From contig NZ_JBAHUQ010000028.1 in assembly GCF_036689865.1 (NCBI RefSeq), positions 30,093 through 94,092 of the forward strand: 64,000 nt of DNA, given 5' to 3'. The notes under the pieces are model-generated. The model was not told where the DNA came from. It worked only from the letters and a program-made list of their open reading frames with translations, and searched no databases. The translations under genes and the position numbers were made by a program. The DNA comes from Magnetococcus sp. PR-3. GTDB lineage: Bacteria; Pseudomonadota; Magnetococcia; Magnetococcales; Magnetococcaceae. Shown here piece after piece: positions 18,494 to 27,200 of the stretch. Each line of letters opens with the position of its first letter. Within the stretch, counting starts at the first letter, position 1.

Positions 18494-19567
18494 TTAGCCA
18501 GCACTACTACTGATGGCTAAAAACCGGGATTTAAGATGAGAGACAACCACCCCCCGGTCCATACGCCAGAGCTCTTTAAGCAAGCCACTACGCCACGCTT
18601 GAAACATATGCGCCATAGGTATGGCTGACATGAACAGTATAATAAGCTCTTTTACGACGATCTTATGCTGCCGTTTGGGATGTTTTTTATGCCGTTTGGC
18701 AAAGCGATGCCACACATGTAAAACCTCCATGGCTTCTCGCATGGTACGATAATCCTTTAAATAAGGGGGGTACCGCACCATATTCCGTAGCTTTTTTACG
18801 CTGATCTCACTCCACAGCTGATCAGGCATCAGGGCTTCCAAATTGGCCTTCACCTGCTGTCGTGCGGCATCCCTACTTTCACCATGCTGTCGCAAGCTAC
18901 TATTATCACTATGATCACGCTGATCCATCAACAGTGCATCCAAGTTGGCTACTTCCATCACCTGCATCATCTCGCCCCACAACTGATAATCGCTGTGAAA
19001 ACGATAGGTGGGGTTATAGCGAACCGGTTTACCATTGGGAAGAAGACGACGAAAAATCACAGAGGCGTGGTAAAACGGGTTATGGCAGAGCCAAACCCAA
19101 CGAATGGCTAAATCCTGCACAGGGGGGATCAACTCCTGTTGCAAGACACCACTACGATCCACCACACGGCTACCACACCCAAGCAGGCCAACCTTGGGGT
19201 GCTCACTGAGATAAGCCAGCTGTTTGGCCAAACGCTGAGGATGACAACAATCATCCGCATCCATACGGGCAATCCAGTGACCACGGGCTTGTTGTAAGCC
19301 ATGGTTTAAGGCCTGGGCCTGGGTTGTGGATGGATCTGAGAGATGCTGTAAAACAATCCGTGCATCCTGACCGGCCAGCTCTTTAAGAATATGCGGGGTA
19401 CTATCTGTCGAGGCACTGTCCACAATAATGCACTCAAAATCCCCAAAACTTTGGGTCAGAATACTCTCAACCGCTTCTCTTAAAAACAGCTCGCCATCAC
19501 GCACAGACATCACAAAAGAGACGGTGGGTACCGTCGGGTCCCTAGACCCCTTCTTCGTCTTTTGCAT
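18494..19567 (-). CDS. GT2 glycosyltransferase
   Basis: A 357-residue GT-A fold enzyme. The N-terminal half contains TVSFVMSVRDGELFLREAVE, FECIIVDSASTDSTP and ARGHWIARMDADDCCHPQRL, the DxD metal-binding motif of family GT2, then GLLGCGSRVVDRSG. The C-terminal half is basic (RFAKRHKKHPKRQHK) and hydrophobic in part (ELIILFMSAIPMAHMF), which may anchor it to the membrane. It lies downstream of the GT2/DPM-like gene on the same strand with a 64-base gap. Role in the EPS or a neighbouring glycan is inferred; the sugar is unknown. Confidence 0.85.
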   Translation of the reverse strand: MQKTKKGSRDPTVPTVSFVMSVRDGELFLREAVESILTQSFGDFECIIVDSASTDSTPHILKELAGQDARIVLQHLSDPSTTQAQALNHGLQQARGHWIARMDADDCCHPQRLAKQLAYLSEHPKVGLLGCGSRVVDRSGVLQQELIPPVQDLAIRWVWLCHNPFYHASVIFRRLLPNGKPVRYNPTYRFHSDYQLWGEMMQVMEVANLDALLMDQRDHSDNSSLRQHGESRDAARQQVKANLEALMPDQLWSEISVKKLRNMVRYPPYLKDYRTMREAMEVLHVWHRFAKRHKKHPKRQHKIVVKELIILFMSAIPMAHMFQAWRSGLLKELWRMDRGVVVSHLKSRFLAISSSAG

Positions 19568-19631
19568 GATCTAACCCCCTATCTGTTCACACAGATCGCC
19601 CTCTCAACGACATGTGCTCCGTACAGCTCGA

Positions 19632-20537
19632 TTAATTACGCCCTTTAAAATCCACAATGAGATGCGCCAATATGCCAAAAAACAGCGTCTGCAACCCAAA
19701 CATACTTAAAGCCAGCACCAAATTGACATGCTGAACAGGCTTAGGGTACAGGCCAAACAACCACTGACCCATTTCAAAACATGCGATCAGGGTACCCAGT
19801 GCAAAACAACCCAGCCCGATGGGGGCAAAGATCTTAAGTGGACGTACGGAGACCAACACCAAAAAAATCTGTGGCAACACCTTGAAGGGGTAGCGTAGAG
19901 AGATAAACGATTTTCCCGTCACCCGCTTGCGAAACGCGACAGAGACATGCTCAAACCGCATACCTTTACGGTAGGCATCCACAAGAATCTGCTGGGTATA
20001 GTTATAATCCCCCGGTAGATAAAACTGACGGGTATACACACGGCTTACGGCAAAAATACCCGGCTGGCTATCTTTTAAGGGCCATTTGGTCAACCAACGC
20101 ATTAAACCGGTAAATACCTTATTTCCAATCCGACGCACAAACGGCATTTTATAGCTAATTCGCTCAAAGCGGTTGCCATAAACCACATCGGATGTATCCT
20201 CAATAATTGGCTGAATCAAGGTCATAATATCGGCAGGATCATGCTGTAAATCTGCATCAAACTTAACCGTGATATCGGCTTTATCACCATGAGCAGCGGT
20301 TATGCCACTTCGTACGGCAGCACCCAAACCTTGGTTAACCCGATGACGAACCACCCGATCAGCACCAGCCTGTTCAGCTTCCTGTCGGGTCTTATCGGTT
20401 GAGCCATCATCCACCACATAGATTTGCAAGGTCATGTCGGCAGCTTCGTACACCGGCACCTGAGCTTTGAGCGCCGTCACGGTACGCGCAATCATCTCCT
20501 CTTCATTATAAGCAGGAACAATGACGATCACTTTCAT
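19632..20537 (-). CDS. GT2 polyprenyl-phosphate sugar transferase (DPM1-like) with two membrane helices
   Basis: A 301-residue protein. The GT2 catalytic domain shows MKVIVIVPAYNEEEMIARTV, IYVVDDGSTDKTRQEAE, GLGAAVRSGITAA and DITVKFDADLQHDPADI (DxD), then KDSQPGIFAVSR. The C-terminus has two hydrophobic segments near residues 232-252 and 268-292 (FAPIGLGCFALGTLIACFEM; LALSMFGLQTLFFGILAHL). This is the layout of enzymes that move a sugar from a nucleotide donor to polyprenyl phosphate, supplying donors for periplasmic glycan or protein modification. A 94-136-base gap separates it from both neighbours. Its link to the TPR/GT41 gene upstream is contextual only. Confidence 0.85.
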   Translation of the reverse strand: MKVIVIVPAYNEEEMIARTVTALKAQVPVYEAADMTLQIYVVDDGSTDKTRQEAEQAGADRVVRHRVNQGLGAAVRSGITAAHGDKADITVKFDADLQHDPADIMTLIQPIIEDTSDVVYGNRFERISYKMPFVRRIGNKVFTGLMRWLTKWPLKDSQPGIFAVSRVYTRQFYLPGDYNYTQQILVDAYRKGMRFEHVSVAFRKRVTGKSFISLRYPFKVLPQIFLVLVSVRPLKIFAPIGLGCFALGTLIACFEMGQWLFGLYPKPVQHVNLVLALSMFGLQTLFFGILAHLIVDFKGRN

Positions 20538-20673
20538 GGCAAAACCTGTCTGCAGTTGGCATAGATAAACATGGAAACTGAGCGGCCTAATAAAAACATG
20601 GCCCCGATAAAAACAAACTACATGATGTTTGAGCCCAGGTCATCGCATGGCATGGATACTCAAGGATCATGAT

Positions 20674-22737
20674 CTATTTTTTTGACCGATGACACCACTG
20701 TTGCCATAAGTCCCGATAGACCCCCTCAACAGCCTTTGCATATCCCGCACCATCTGCTAGAGGGGAAGCTTCCATACGTGCCCGCATCCCTTGTCGGAGT
20801 TGCGCCAAGGCGGGAAGATCACTGGCCATGGCCACCGCATGATCCACATACGCTTGGTGACTGGTCACCGCCCAATGCTCCAGCCCTGCAATGCTTAAAT
20901 GGCCCACACTATGCCGCCCCGCCAAACGGTCACCATGCAGTGCCACCACAGGAACCCCCATCCATAAGGCTTCTATCGTGGTCAACCCACCGGAATAGGG
21001 AAAAGGATCCAACGCAATATCCATATCCCCATAACCCGCTAAGAGTTGGGCATGCGCCACACCACCATCCAACTGAAGCTGATGGGCTGGCACCCCATGC
21101 ATGGCAAACGTATCCATAACCCTTTGCTGAGTCTGCACACCATTTAACCCATGGGTCCGCAAGATCAACCTTGAAGTAGGCAACCTTTTGAGCAGTTTAC
21201 TCCACAGGGCAATTACTTCTGGATTGATTTTGGCCATGTTGTTACAGCACCCAAAGGTGATGTGACCGTTGTTGAGGGCCGGTAACGGTTTGACTTCTGG
21301 CATATAGGGGGGGGGTGCATAGACTGTATTTAAATACCCAGGGAGATACTGTAAAGGCTCAGAAAAACAAGAGGTCAATACTTCTGGTATTTGGTAGGGG
21401 TCGGCCAAAACAGCATCCATACGGTCAATTCCGTTGGAGCTGTAGCAACCACCAGCCAAAATTTGTACCGGTGCGCTACCTTTAACCAATAACATCATCC
21501 GATTACCACGGGTATGACCGGAAAGATCCATTAACAGATCAATCCCATCTTCAGCAATTTGCTGGGCCACCACCTCATCTGGCTGCCCAGCGAGATCATA
21601 CCAATGATCCACATGTTTTTGACACAATGCCGTCAGCCAGTCATGCTTGACGGTGCTTGAATAGACATAACTCTCAACCGCCTGAGGATCATGATTTTCA
21701 AAGAGGGGCAGATGGAAAAAACCCAATGGATGCTGGCAAAGATCCGCACTGATATACCCCACTTTTAATCGACGGTGGGGATCTGGGTTATTGAGAAAAT
21801 GAGGTTCCGCAAAACCACGGCCATGGTGCTGCTGCCAAACCCTTAATGCCTTAGACAGGTCAGGCCCTGTATAGTGGGTCGTATAGTTCAGGCACATCAA
21901 CATATTACTGCGGATATCACGGTTCTCTTCAAGCGCTAACGCTTGCTCAAAATGCACAATCGCTTCATCCGCCAACCCAACATCCACCAACGTATTGGCG
22001 AGATTATTGTGGGCTGCAATAAAGTTTTCCTCCAGCGCCAAAGCTTGTTCAAAATGCTGCCTTGCTTCTAAGTGACGGCGGGTTTTACGCAGCAACACAC
22101 CTAAACCATTATGGGCCTCTGCCAAATTGGGGTCACGTTTGAGTACCTCTCGGAACAGATCTTCTGCTTCACGATGACGTTCCATTTGGTTGAGCAGCAG
22201 CGCCCGGTTACATAAATGTGCCACAGAATCGGGATTAAGCATCAGTGCCTGAGCATAAGCCGCATCAGCCCCGGATAGATCCCCACGGGCACGACACACC
22301 TTGGCCAAACCATCCCATGCGGCATCCAGTGGCTGTTGCTGCAAAGCCTGTTCAAAGAGAGCCTGGGCTTTTTCCAACTGCTCTTGACGCAGTTGGTTAT
22401 AGCCGTAATTCACTAATAACGTGACACTTTCATCCCCCGCAGACATAGCCTGTTGAAAATGTTCAGCCCCTTTTTCCAACTGTTGCAAGCCGGTATAGAG
22501 TGTACCCAGTTGCCGGTGTCCATCTTGATGTTGTGGATCAACCGCCAACACCGCCAGTAAGCGGGCTTCAAACTGCACCTTGTCCTCACGCATTTGGCTA
22601 ATAAGCGCCAAATGGTAAAGCACAACCGGATGCTCAGGGGCTGCATTCAAGATCTGTAGATAGAGCGATTCCGCTTGATCTAACAAACCCTGTTTATGCC
22701 ATTGTGCCGCCTGTTTAAAGGCCTCTTCCAGTGTCAT
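20674..22737 (-). CDS. TPR-GT41 glycosyltransferase (SPINDLY/OGT-like)
   Basis: A 687-residue protein from the ATG at 22737 (MTLEEAFKQAAQWHKQG), chosen because GAGGG precedes it; an upstream start at 22800 lacks an RBS. Residues 1-290 are about seven tetratricopeptide repeats (for example AEDLFREVLKRDPNLAEAHN). The rest is a GT41 catalytic half: HPLGFFHLPLFENHD, LLMDLSGHTRGNRM, CCNNMAKINPEVIALWSKLL, LDPFPYSGGLTTIEALWMG and VPVVALHGDRLAGRHSVG. Such enzymes O-glycosylate cytoplasmic proteins with GlcNAc or other sugars. The usual GYPGTTG segment is replaced by GGCYSSNG, so donor choice may differ. Target proteins are not identifiable here. Confidence 0.88.
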   Translation of the reverse strand: MTLEEAFKQAAQWHKQGLLDQAESLYLQILNAAPEHPVVLYHLALISQMREDKVQFEARLLAVLAVDPQHQDGHRQLGTLYTGLQQLEKGAEHFQQAMSAGDESVTLLVNYGYNQLRQEQLEKAQALFEQALQQQPLDAAWDGLAKVCRARGDLSGADAAYAQALMLNPDSVAHLCNRALLLNQMERHREAEDLFREVLKRDPNLAEAHNGLGVLLRKTRRHLEARQHFEQALALEENFIAAHNNLANTLVDVGLADEAIVHFEQALALEENRDIRSNMLMCLNYTTHYTGPDLSKALRVWQQHHGRGFAEPHFLNNPDPHRRLKVGYISADLCQHPLGFFHLPLFENHDPQAVESYVYSSTVKHDWLTALCQKHVDHWYDLAGQPDEVVAQQIAEDGIDLLMDLSGHTRGNRMMLLVKGSAPVQILAGGCYSSNGIDRMDAVLADPYQIPEVLTSCFSEPLQYLPGYLNTVYAPPPYMPEVKPLPALNNGHITFGCCNNMAKINPEVIALWSKLLKRLPTSRLILRTHGLNGVQTQQRVMDTFAMHGVPAHQLQLDGGVAHAQLLAGYGDMDIALDPFPYSGGLTTIEALWMGVPVVALHGDRLAGRHSVGHLSIAGLEHWAVTSHQAYVDHAVAMASDLPALAQLRQGMRARMEASPLADGAGYAKAVEGVYRDLWQQWCHRSKK

Positions 22738-22822
22738 ATCGACCCTCAATAGAATAAGGAGTGAAGGAGACGAATCATGCGTAAAACGTGCCACTCCCAC
22801 CCTTAAGGATCACCCAATAATA

Positions 22823-22854
22823 AAGGGACGACAGGCGCTAACCTGTCGTCCCTT
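22823..22854 (-). terminator. Rho-independent terminator
   Basis: A perfect 13-bp stem (AAGGGACGACAGG / CCTGTCGTCCCTT) with a 6-base loop, followed on the minus strand by TATTATTGGG. It lies just after the flavoprotein gene (stop at 22908) and ahead of the TPR-GT41 gene. Confidence 0.85.
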
Positions 22855-22907
22855 CCCTCCCTGGCCTCCCCCCTCGAAGACCAGCCCCAATACCATTCAT
22901 GAGCGGT

Positions 22908-24056
22908 TTAAGCTGCAATAGCTGTTTGCATCTCTTTAACCAAAGTGCTTTTAAGCTTGGTATGTTCTCCTGTAAGAACAAAGCCTTCAAGCACACCGCC
23001 TTCTCCCATGTAGCGCCCCATCACACCTTTAGGTGTGTGGCTCATAAACCAAGAGCCAGCCCGGTCTCCAGGGGGCATGGTCACAATGGGGTGAAGGGTT
23101 GTTTTAATAACCACCGGCATAATCGGGTAGATAACAGGTGTTGGTTTATGGGCCAGCGTGGCGGCCAATGCACGCCCCCCAACCATTAGAGGCTGCACGT
23201 AAGGTAAATTGGCACCATTAACCTCTGCACAGTCCCCCAGTGCATAAATATGGGGGTCTGAGGTTTGTAGATATTCGTTGGTCACAATCCCCCGATTAAC
23301 AGCCAATCCGGCAGCTTTGGCCATATCGACATTAGGTTTTAGCCCCACCGCAGAGAGCACCAGATCCCCATCAACCACAGTGCCGTTCTTTAATGTGGTC
23401 TGATAGTGGCGACCCTCTTTTTCAATGGCTCCATTAAAGGTTTCAAGGTGCCACTGCGCCCCCACTTTTTTCAAAACCTGTTGTAAAGCTCGCCCAGCCT
23501 TTTCTGGAATGAGGGTGCTGATGGGCCAAGGGTCGGGGCCAACCAAAGCCACCTTCTTACCCACCTTTAGTAGATCGTTGGCAAACTCACAGCCAATTAA
23601 TCCAGGACCGATAAGAATAACCTTTTCGACATCCTTTAAACGGTCACGCCACTGCGCATAATCTGCTAAAGAGTTAACCTGCATAACATCGGATGCCCCT
23701 GTCCCCCGAAATGGAAGCTGAATCGGGTTCGCGCCCACAGCGAGCACCAACTGTGCATAAGAAACCACTTGACCATCCGTCAGAACCACTTGCCGTTTGG
23801 CCGGTTCAATATGATCCACAAAGGTATGGGTTAAAACCTGAGCATCCAACTGTTCAGACATCTGTTCAGCACTGGCCATAACCAGACCTTGTGCATCTTT
23901 GTTCTGTGCCAAAGCGCTGGACAACATGGGTTTGGAGTAAAAAGATCCATCATCCCCTGTGATCAAAGTAATGGGGCGGGAATCTTTGAGCTTTCTCAAC
24001 TCCTTGGCTAGCCCGTAGCCAGCTAAGCCAGTTCCAATAATCACCAATGGATTCAT
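22908..24056 (-). CDS. Rubredoxin-NAD(+) reductase-like FAD oxidoreductase
   Basis: A 382-residue pyridine-nucleotide-disulfide-oxidoreductase-fold flavoprotein. The FAD Rossmann motif is VIIGTGLAGYGLAKELRK (residues 5-22), the NAD(P) Rossmann motif is KVILIGPGLIGCEFANDL (145-162), and the second FAD motif is HIYALGDCAEV (269-279). SFYSKPMLSSALAQ and the lack of a CxxC redox pair fit rubredoxin reductases such as those feeding rubredoxin or flavorubredoxin in oxygen/NO detoxification. No rubredoxin gene is beside it, so the electron acceptor is unknown. GGAG precedes the ATG. It is transcribed alone and ends at a strong terminator. Confidence 0.85.
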   Translation of the reverse strand: MNPLVIIGTGLAGYGLAKELRKLKDSRPITLITGDDGSFYSKPMLSSALAQNKDAQGLVMASAEQMSEQLDAQVLTHTFVDHIEPAKRQVVLTDGQVVSYAQLVLAVGANPIQLPFRGTGASDVMQVNSLADYAQWRDRLKDVEKVILIGPGLIGCEFANDLLKVGKKVALVGPDPWPISTLIPEKAGRALQQVLKKVGAQWHLETFNGAIEKEGRHYQTTLKNGTVVDGDLVLSAVGLKPNVDMAKAAGLAVNRGIVTNEYLQTSDPHIYALGDCAEVNGANLPYVQPLMVGGRALAATLAHKPTPVIYPIMPVVIKTTLHPIVTMPPGDRAGSWFMSHTPKGVMGRYMGEGGVLEGFVLTGEHTKLKSTLVKEMQTAIAA

Positions 24057-24281
24057 GGCAATATCTCCGTATCACCGCACAAAGCGGATTGAATTTCTTT
24101 ATTGGTACCTTTTCGGTACTATATATTGGGAGCGAAACAGCTGAGATTTGGTTCCCTGAAAAACAGAGAAGAAAGCTTTGCTACCACACATTCACTCATT
24201 CAGCTGTTAGGAACCGTACAGAAAAAGCGAACGGACAGATGGTATTAAAAAGGGGCGCGGTATTGTTGAGAGGTGGGGAGG

Positions 24282-27200
24282 TTATCCATCCAACATGGTG
24301 TGTACGCTGGTAATTGCATCCAACAACTGCTGTTTACGGAAGGGTTTGGTCAGATAAAAATCACTTCCACACTCCATGGCCTTATCCAGGTCCCGGCGTA
24401 CAGAGAGTGCGGTTAAGGCGATAATGGGTGTACGAAGACGGTTGTTCTGTTTCTCCCACTCGCGGATCTTACGCATGGCACCATAACCGTCCAGCACCGG
24501 CATCAGAAGATCCATAAGCACCATATCATAATGGCCGGTTTTAAATTTATCCACAGCCTGAGCGCCATCATGACACAGCTCCAAGCGGTGATCACTTTTT
24601 GCCAGGAACGCGCTCACCAGCTTACGGTTATCCTCGGCGTCATCTGCCACCAAAATGGAGAGCGGCCTCTGCTGGGGAGGGGGGACAAAACCGGACTCTT
24701 CATTTAAAATATCCAGCGAGCTTTCGGCTCTTGGGAAGGGCAAATTGACGGTAAAGACGGCACCAACACCCTCTTGGCTCTCTACCCCAATATCTCCCCC
24801 CATAGCTTCAGAGAGATGCTTGCAGATGGTTAGGCCCAAGCCAGTCCCACCAAATTTTCGTGTGGTTGTGGTATCCGCCTGAGTAAATGGATGGAAAATT
24901 TTCTCCATCTTTTCGCTCGAAATGCCAACCCCTGTATCGCTGACCTTAAAGAAAGTACGGTCCGCAGCACCACGGGTAATGTGCAGTGTGACACGCCCCG
25001 CACTGGTAAATTTAATGGCGTTGGAAAGCAGGTTAACCAAAATTTGACGAAGACGGTCAGGATCACCCATCACAAAGCGGGGAACCGCTAACTCGATCTC
25101 TTCGACCAGCTCAATACCTTTTTGATTGGCTGCAACCCGTTTGATCTCACAGATCTCACGAACCAGTTTGGGCAGATCAAACGTGGCATACTCCAAATCC
25201 AGCTTACCGGCTTCAATTTTTGAGAGATCCAACGTCTCATTCACCAGATTAAGCAGCAGTTCACCAGCATTGCGGGAGATCTCCATCAACCCCAGTTGTT
25301 CCTCTGACAAAGAGGTTTCATCCAACAACTCATGGGTACCCAAAATGGCGTTCAAAGGGGTCCGGATTTCATGGCTCATAATGGCCAAAAATTCACTCTT
25401 GGCGCGGTTACCCGCTTCCGCCTCATCCTTACGCAGTTCGGCTTCACGGGTGGCCAGTTCCAGTTCCGAGGTGCGCATACGCACCTGTTTTTCCAACCGA
25501 TCCCGATGCCGCTTCAACTCAAGTTGACTATGAACACGCCGACGCACCACTTCACTGTGATAGGGCTTGGTTATGTAGTCAACAGCCCCCAGTTGGAACC
25601 CTTCCGCTTCATCCACCACCTCTTTTTTGGCACTGACAAAGATAACGGGAATTTCTTGCGTGGCTTCTGTTGCTTTAAGACGACGGCAGACCTCATAGCC
25701 GTTCATCTCCGGCATCATAATATCCAACAGGATCATATCTGGTTGATGCTGGCACTGGGCCAACATCAGCGCTTCTGGGCCACTCAACGCAACCAAACGT
25801 TCATAGTCAGTCAAAATTTCCTTAAGCACATCCACATTATCCGGCTGATCATCAACAATCAGTAGCCGCTCTTTAACACTGTGGGCGCAGGTAAGATGTT
25901 CTTCTGCAATCTCATACTGCAACGCCTTGGAAATTTGCAGCACACCCTGGAAGGCCTCCTGAAAATTATAACGCTCCACATGCTTACGTACGGTCCAATA
26001 GGCTGTGGCTGCCGGGGTATCCTTAAGGATCTCCCCAAAAGCATCCAATAGCGCGTCAACTTCTATACTGTGGAACTTCAAACGCCCTGCCAGTTTATCC
26101 AACAGCGGTCCAGCAACCGTTAAATCCGTTTCCAATATGGGGAGTTCACCACTGACCATGCTCTGCACAACCGCCGGGCTCTCCCCGGTTTGATGTCCAC
26201 GGATCCCCTCAAGCAACTGTTCCAACCGTTTACTAAAACTGTGGAAGGCAGCCTCCATGACCGCTTCGTGGCCATCCGCAGCAGCCAGTTCCAAAGCGAC
26301 CGCTTCCTTGGCCAGTTCCTGCGCACCCAAAGCTGCAGCACGCCCCCGCAGCGCATGGATCTCACGACTTAACGGGTTCCATTCACCCTTGCTACAGAGA
26401 TCTGTGAAGAGGGGTAGGCTCTCCCAATAGCGTTGATAAAAGCGCCCGAGCAGCACCACAAACAGATCATGGTTGCCCGCCAAACGGTTAAGACCCACTT
26501 CAGGATCCACACCACGCATCATGGGGACTTCATCCCCTCGAGAGATCACCTCATACTGCTGTGCCATGCTAGGTAGTGTGATCCAGCGTTTTAAAACGCC
26601 ATAGAGCCGCTCCGGGCGGATCGGCTTATCCAAGCTCTCTTGAAAACCCATACTCTCCAGATCCACCAAATCTTCATCGGTGGTTCCGGTAGACAGCGCC
26701 ACCACGGGTAATGGCTTACCTTTTTCTTTATCTCTTATACTTTTAATCGCCTGCATACCATCCATGACCGGCATATGCAGATCCATAAGCACCAGGTCAT
26801 AGTCAAAGCGCGCCATACGGTCCAGGGCTTTTTGCCCATTTTCAGCCAGATCCACCACCAACCCGACCCGCTCCAGCAGCTCCAAGGCGACCTGTTGATT
26901 GATGGGGTTATCTTCCACCAACAAGACATGGGCACTACCAACATGGCGCCCAACCTCAGACTCAGCAGCCAGCTGCTGTACTTGGCGCCGATCCCGATGC
27001 TGATCCTGCTCTTGCCAATCCCCACACAGCGCAGAGATTAAACGCTCGCGTGCAACCGGCTTATCCACACAGACATCCACCCCTGCCCGTTCCGCCTGGG
27101 TTTTGATCTCCTCCATACCAAACGCACTAAGCAGCACAATGTGTGGATAGGATAATCCTGGCAGGGCGGCATCCAGCGCAGCACGTATTTCAATGGCAGA

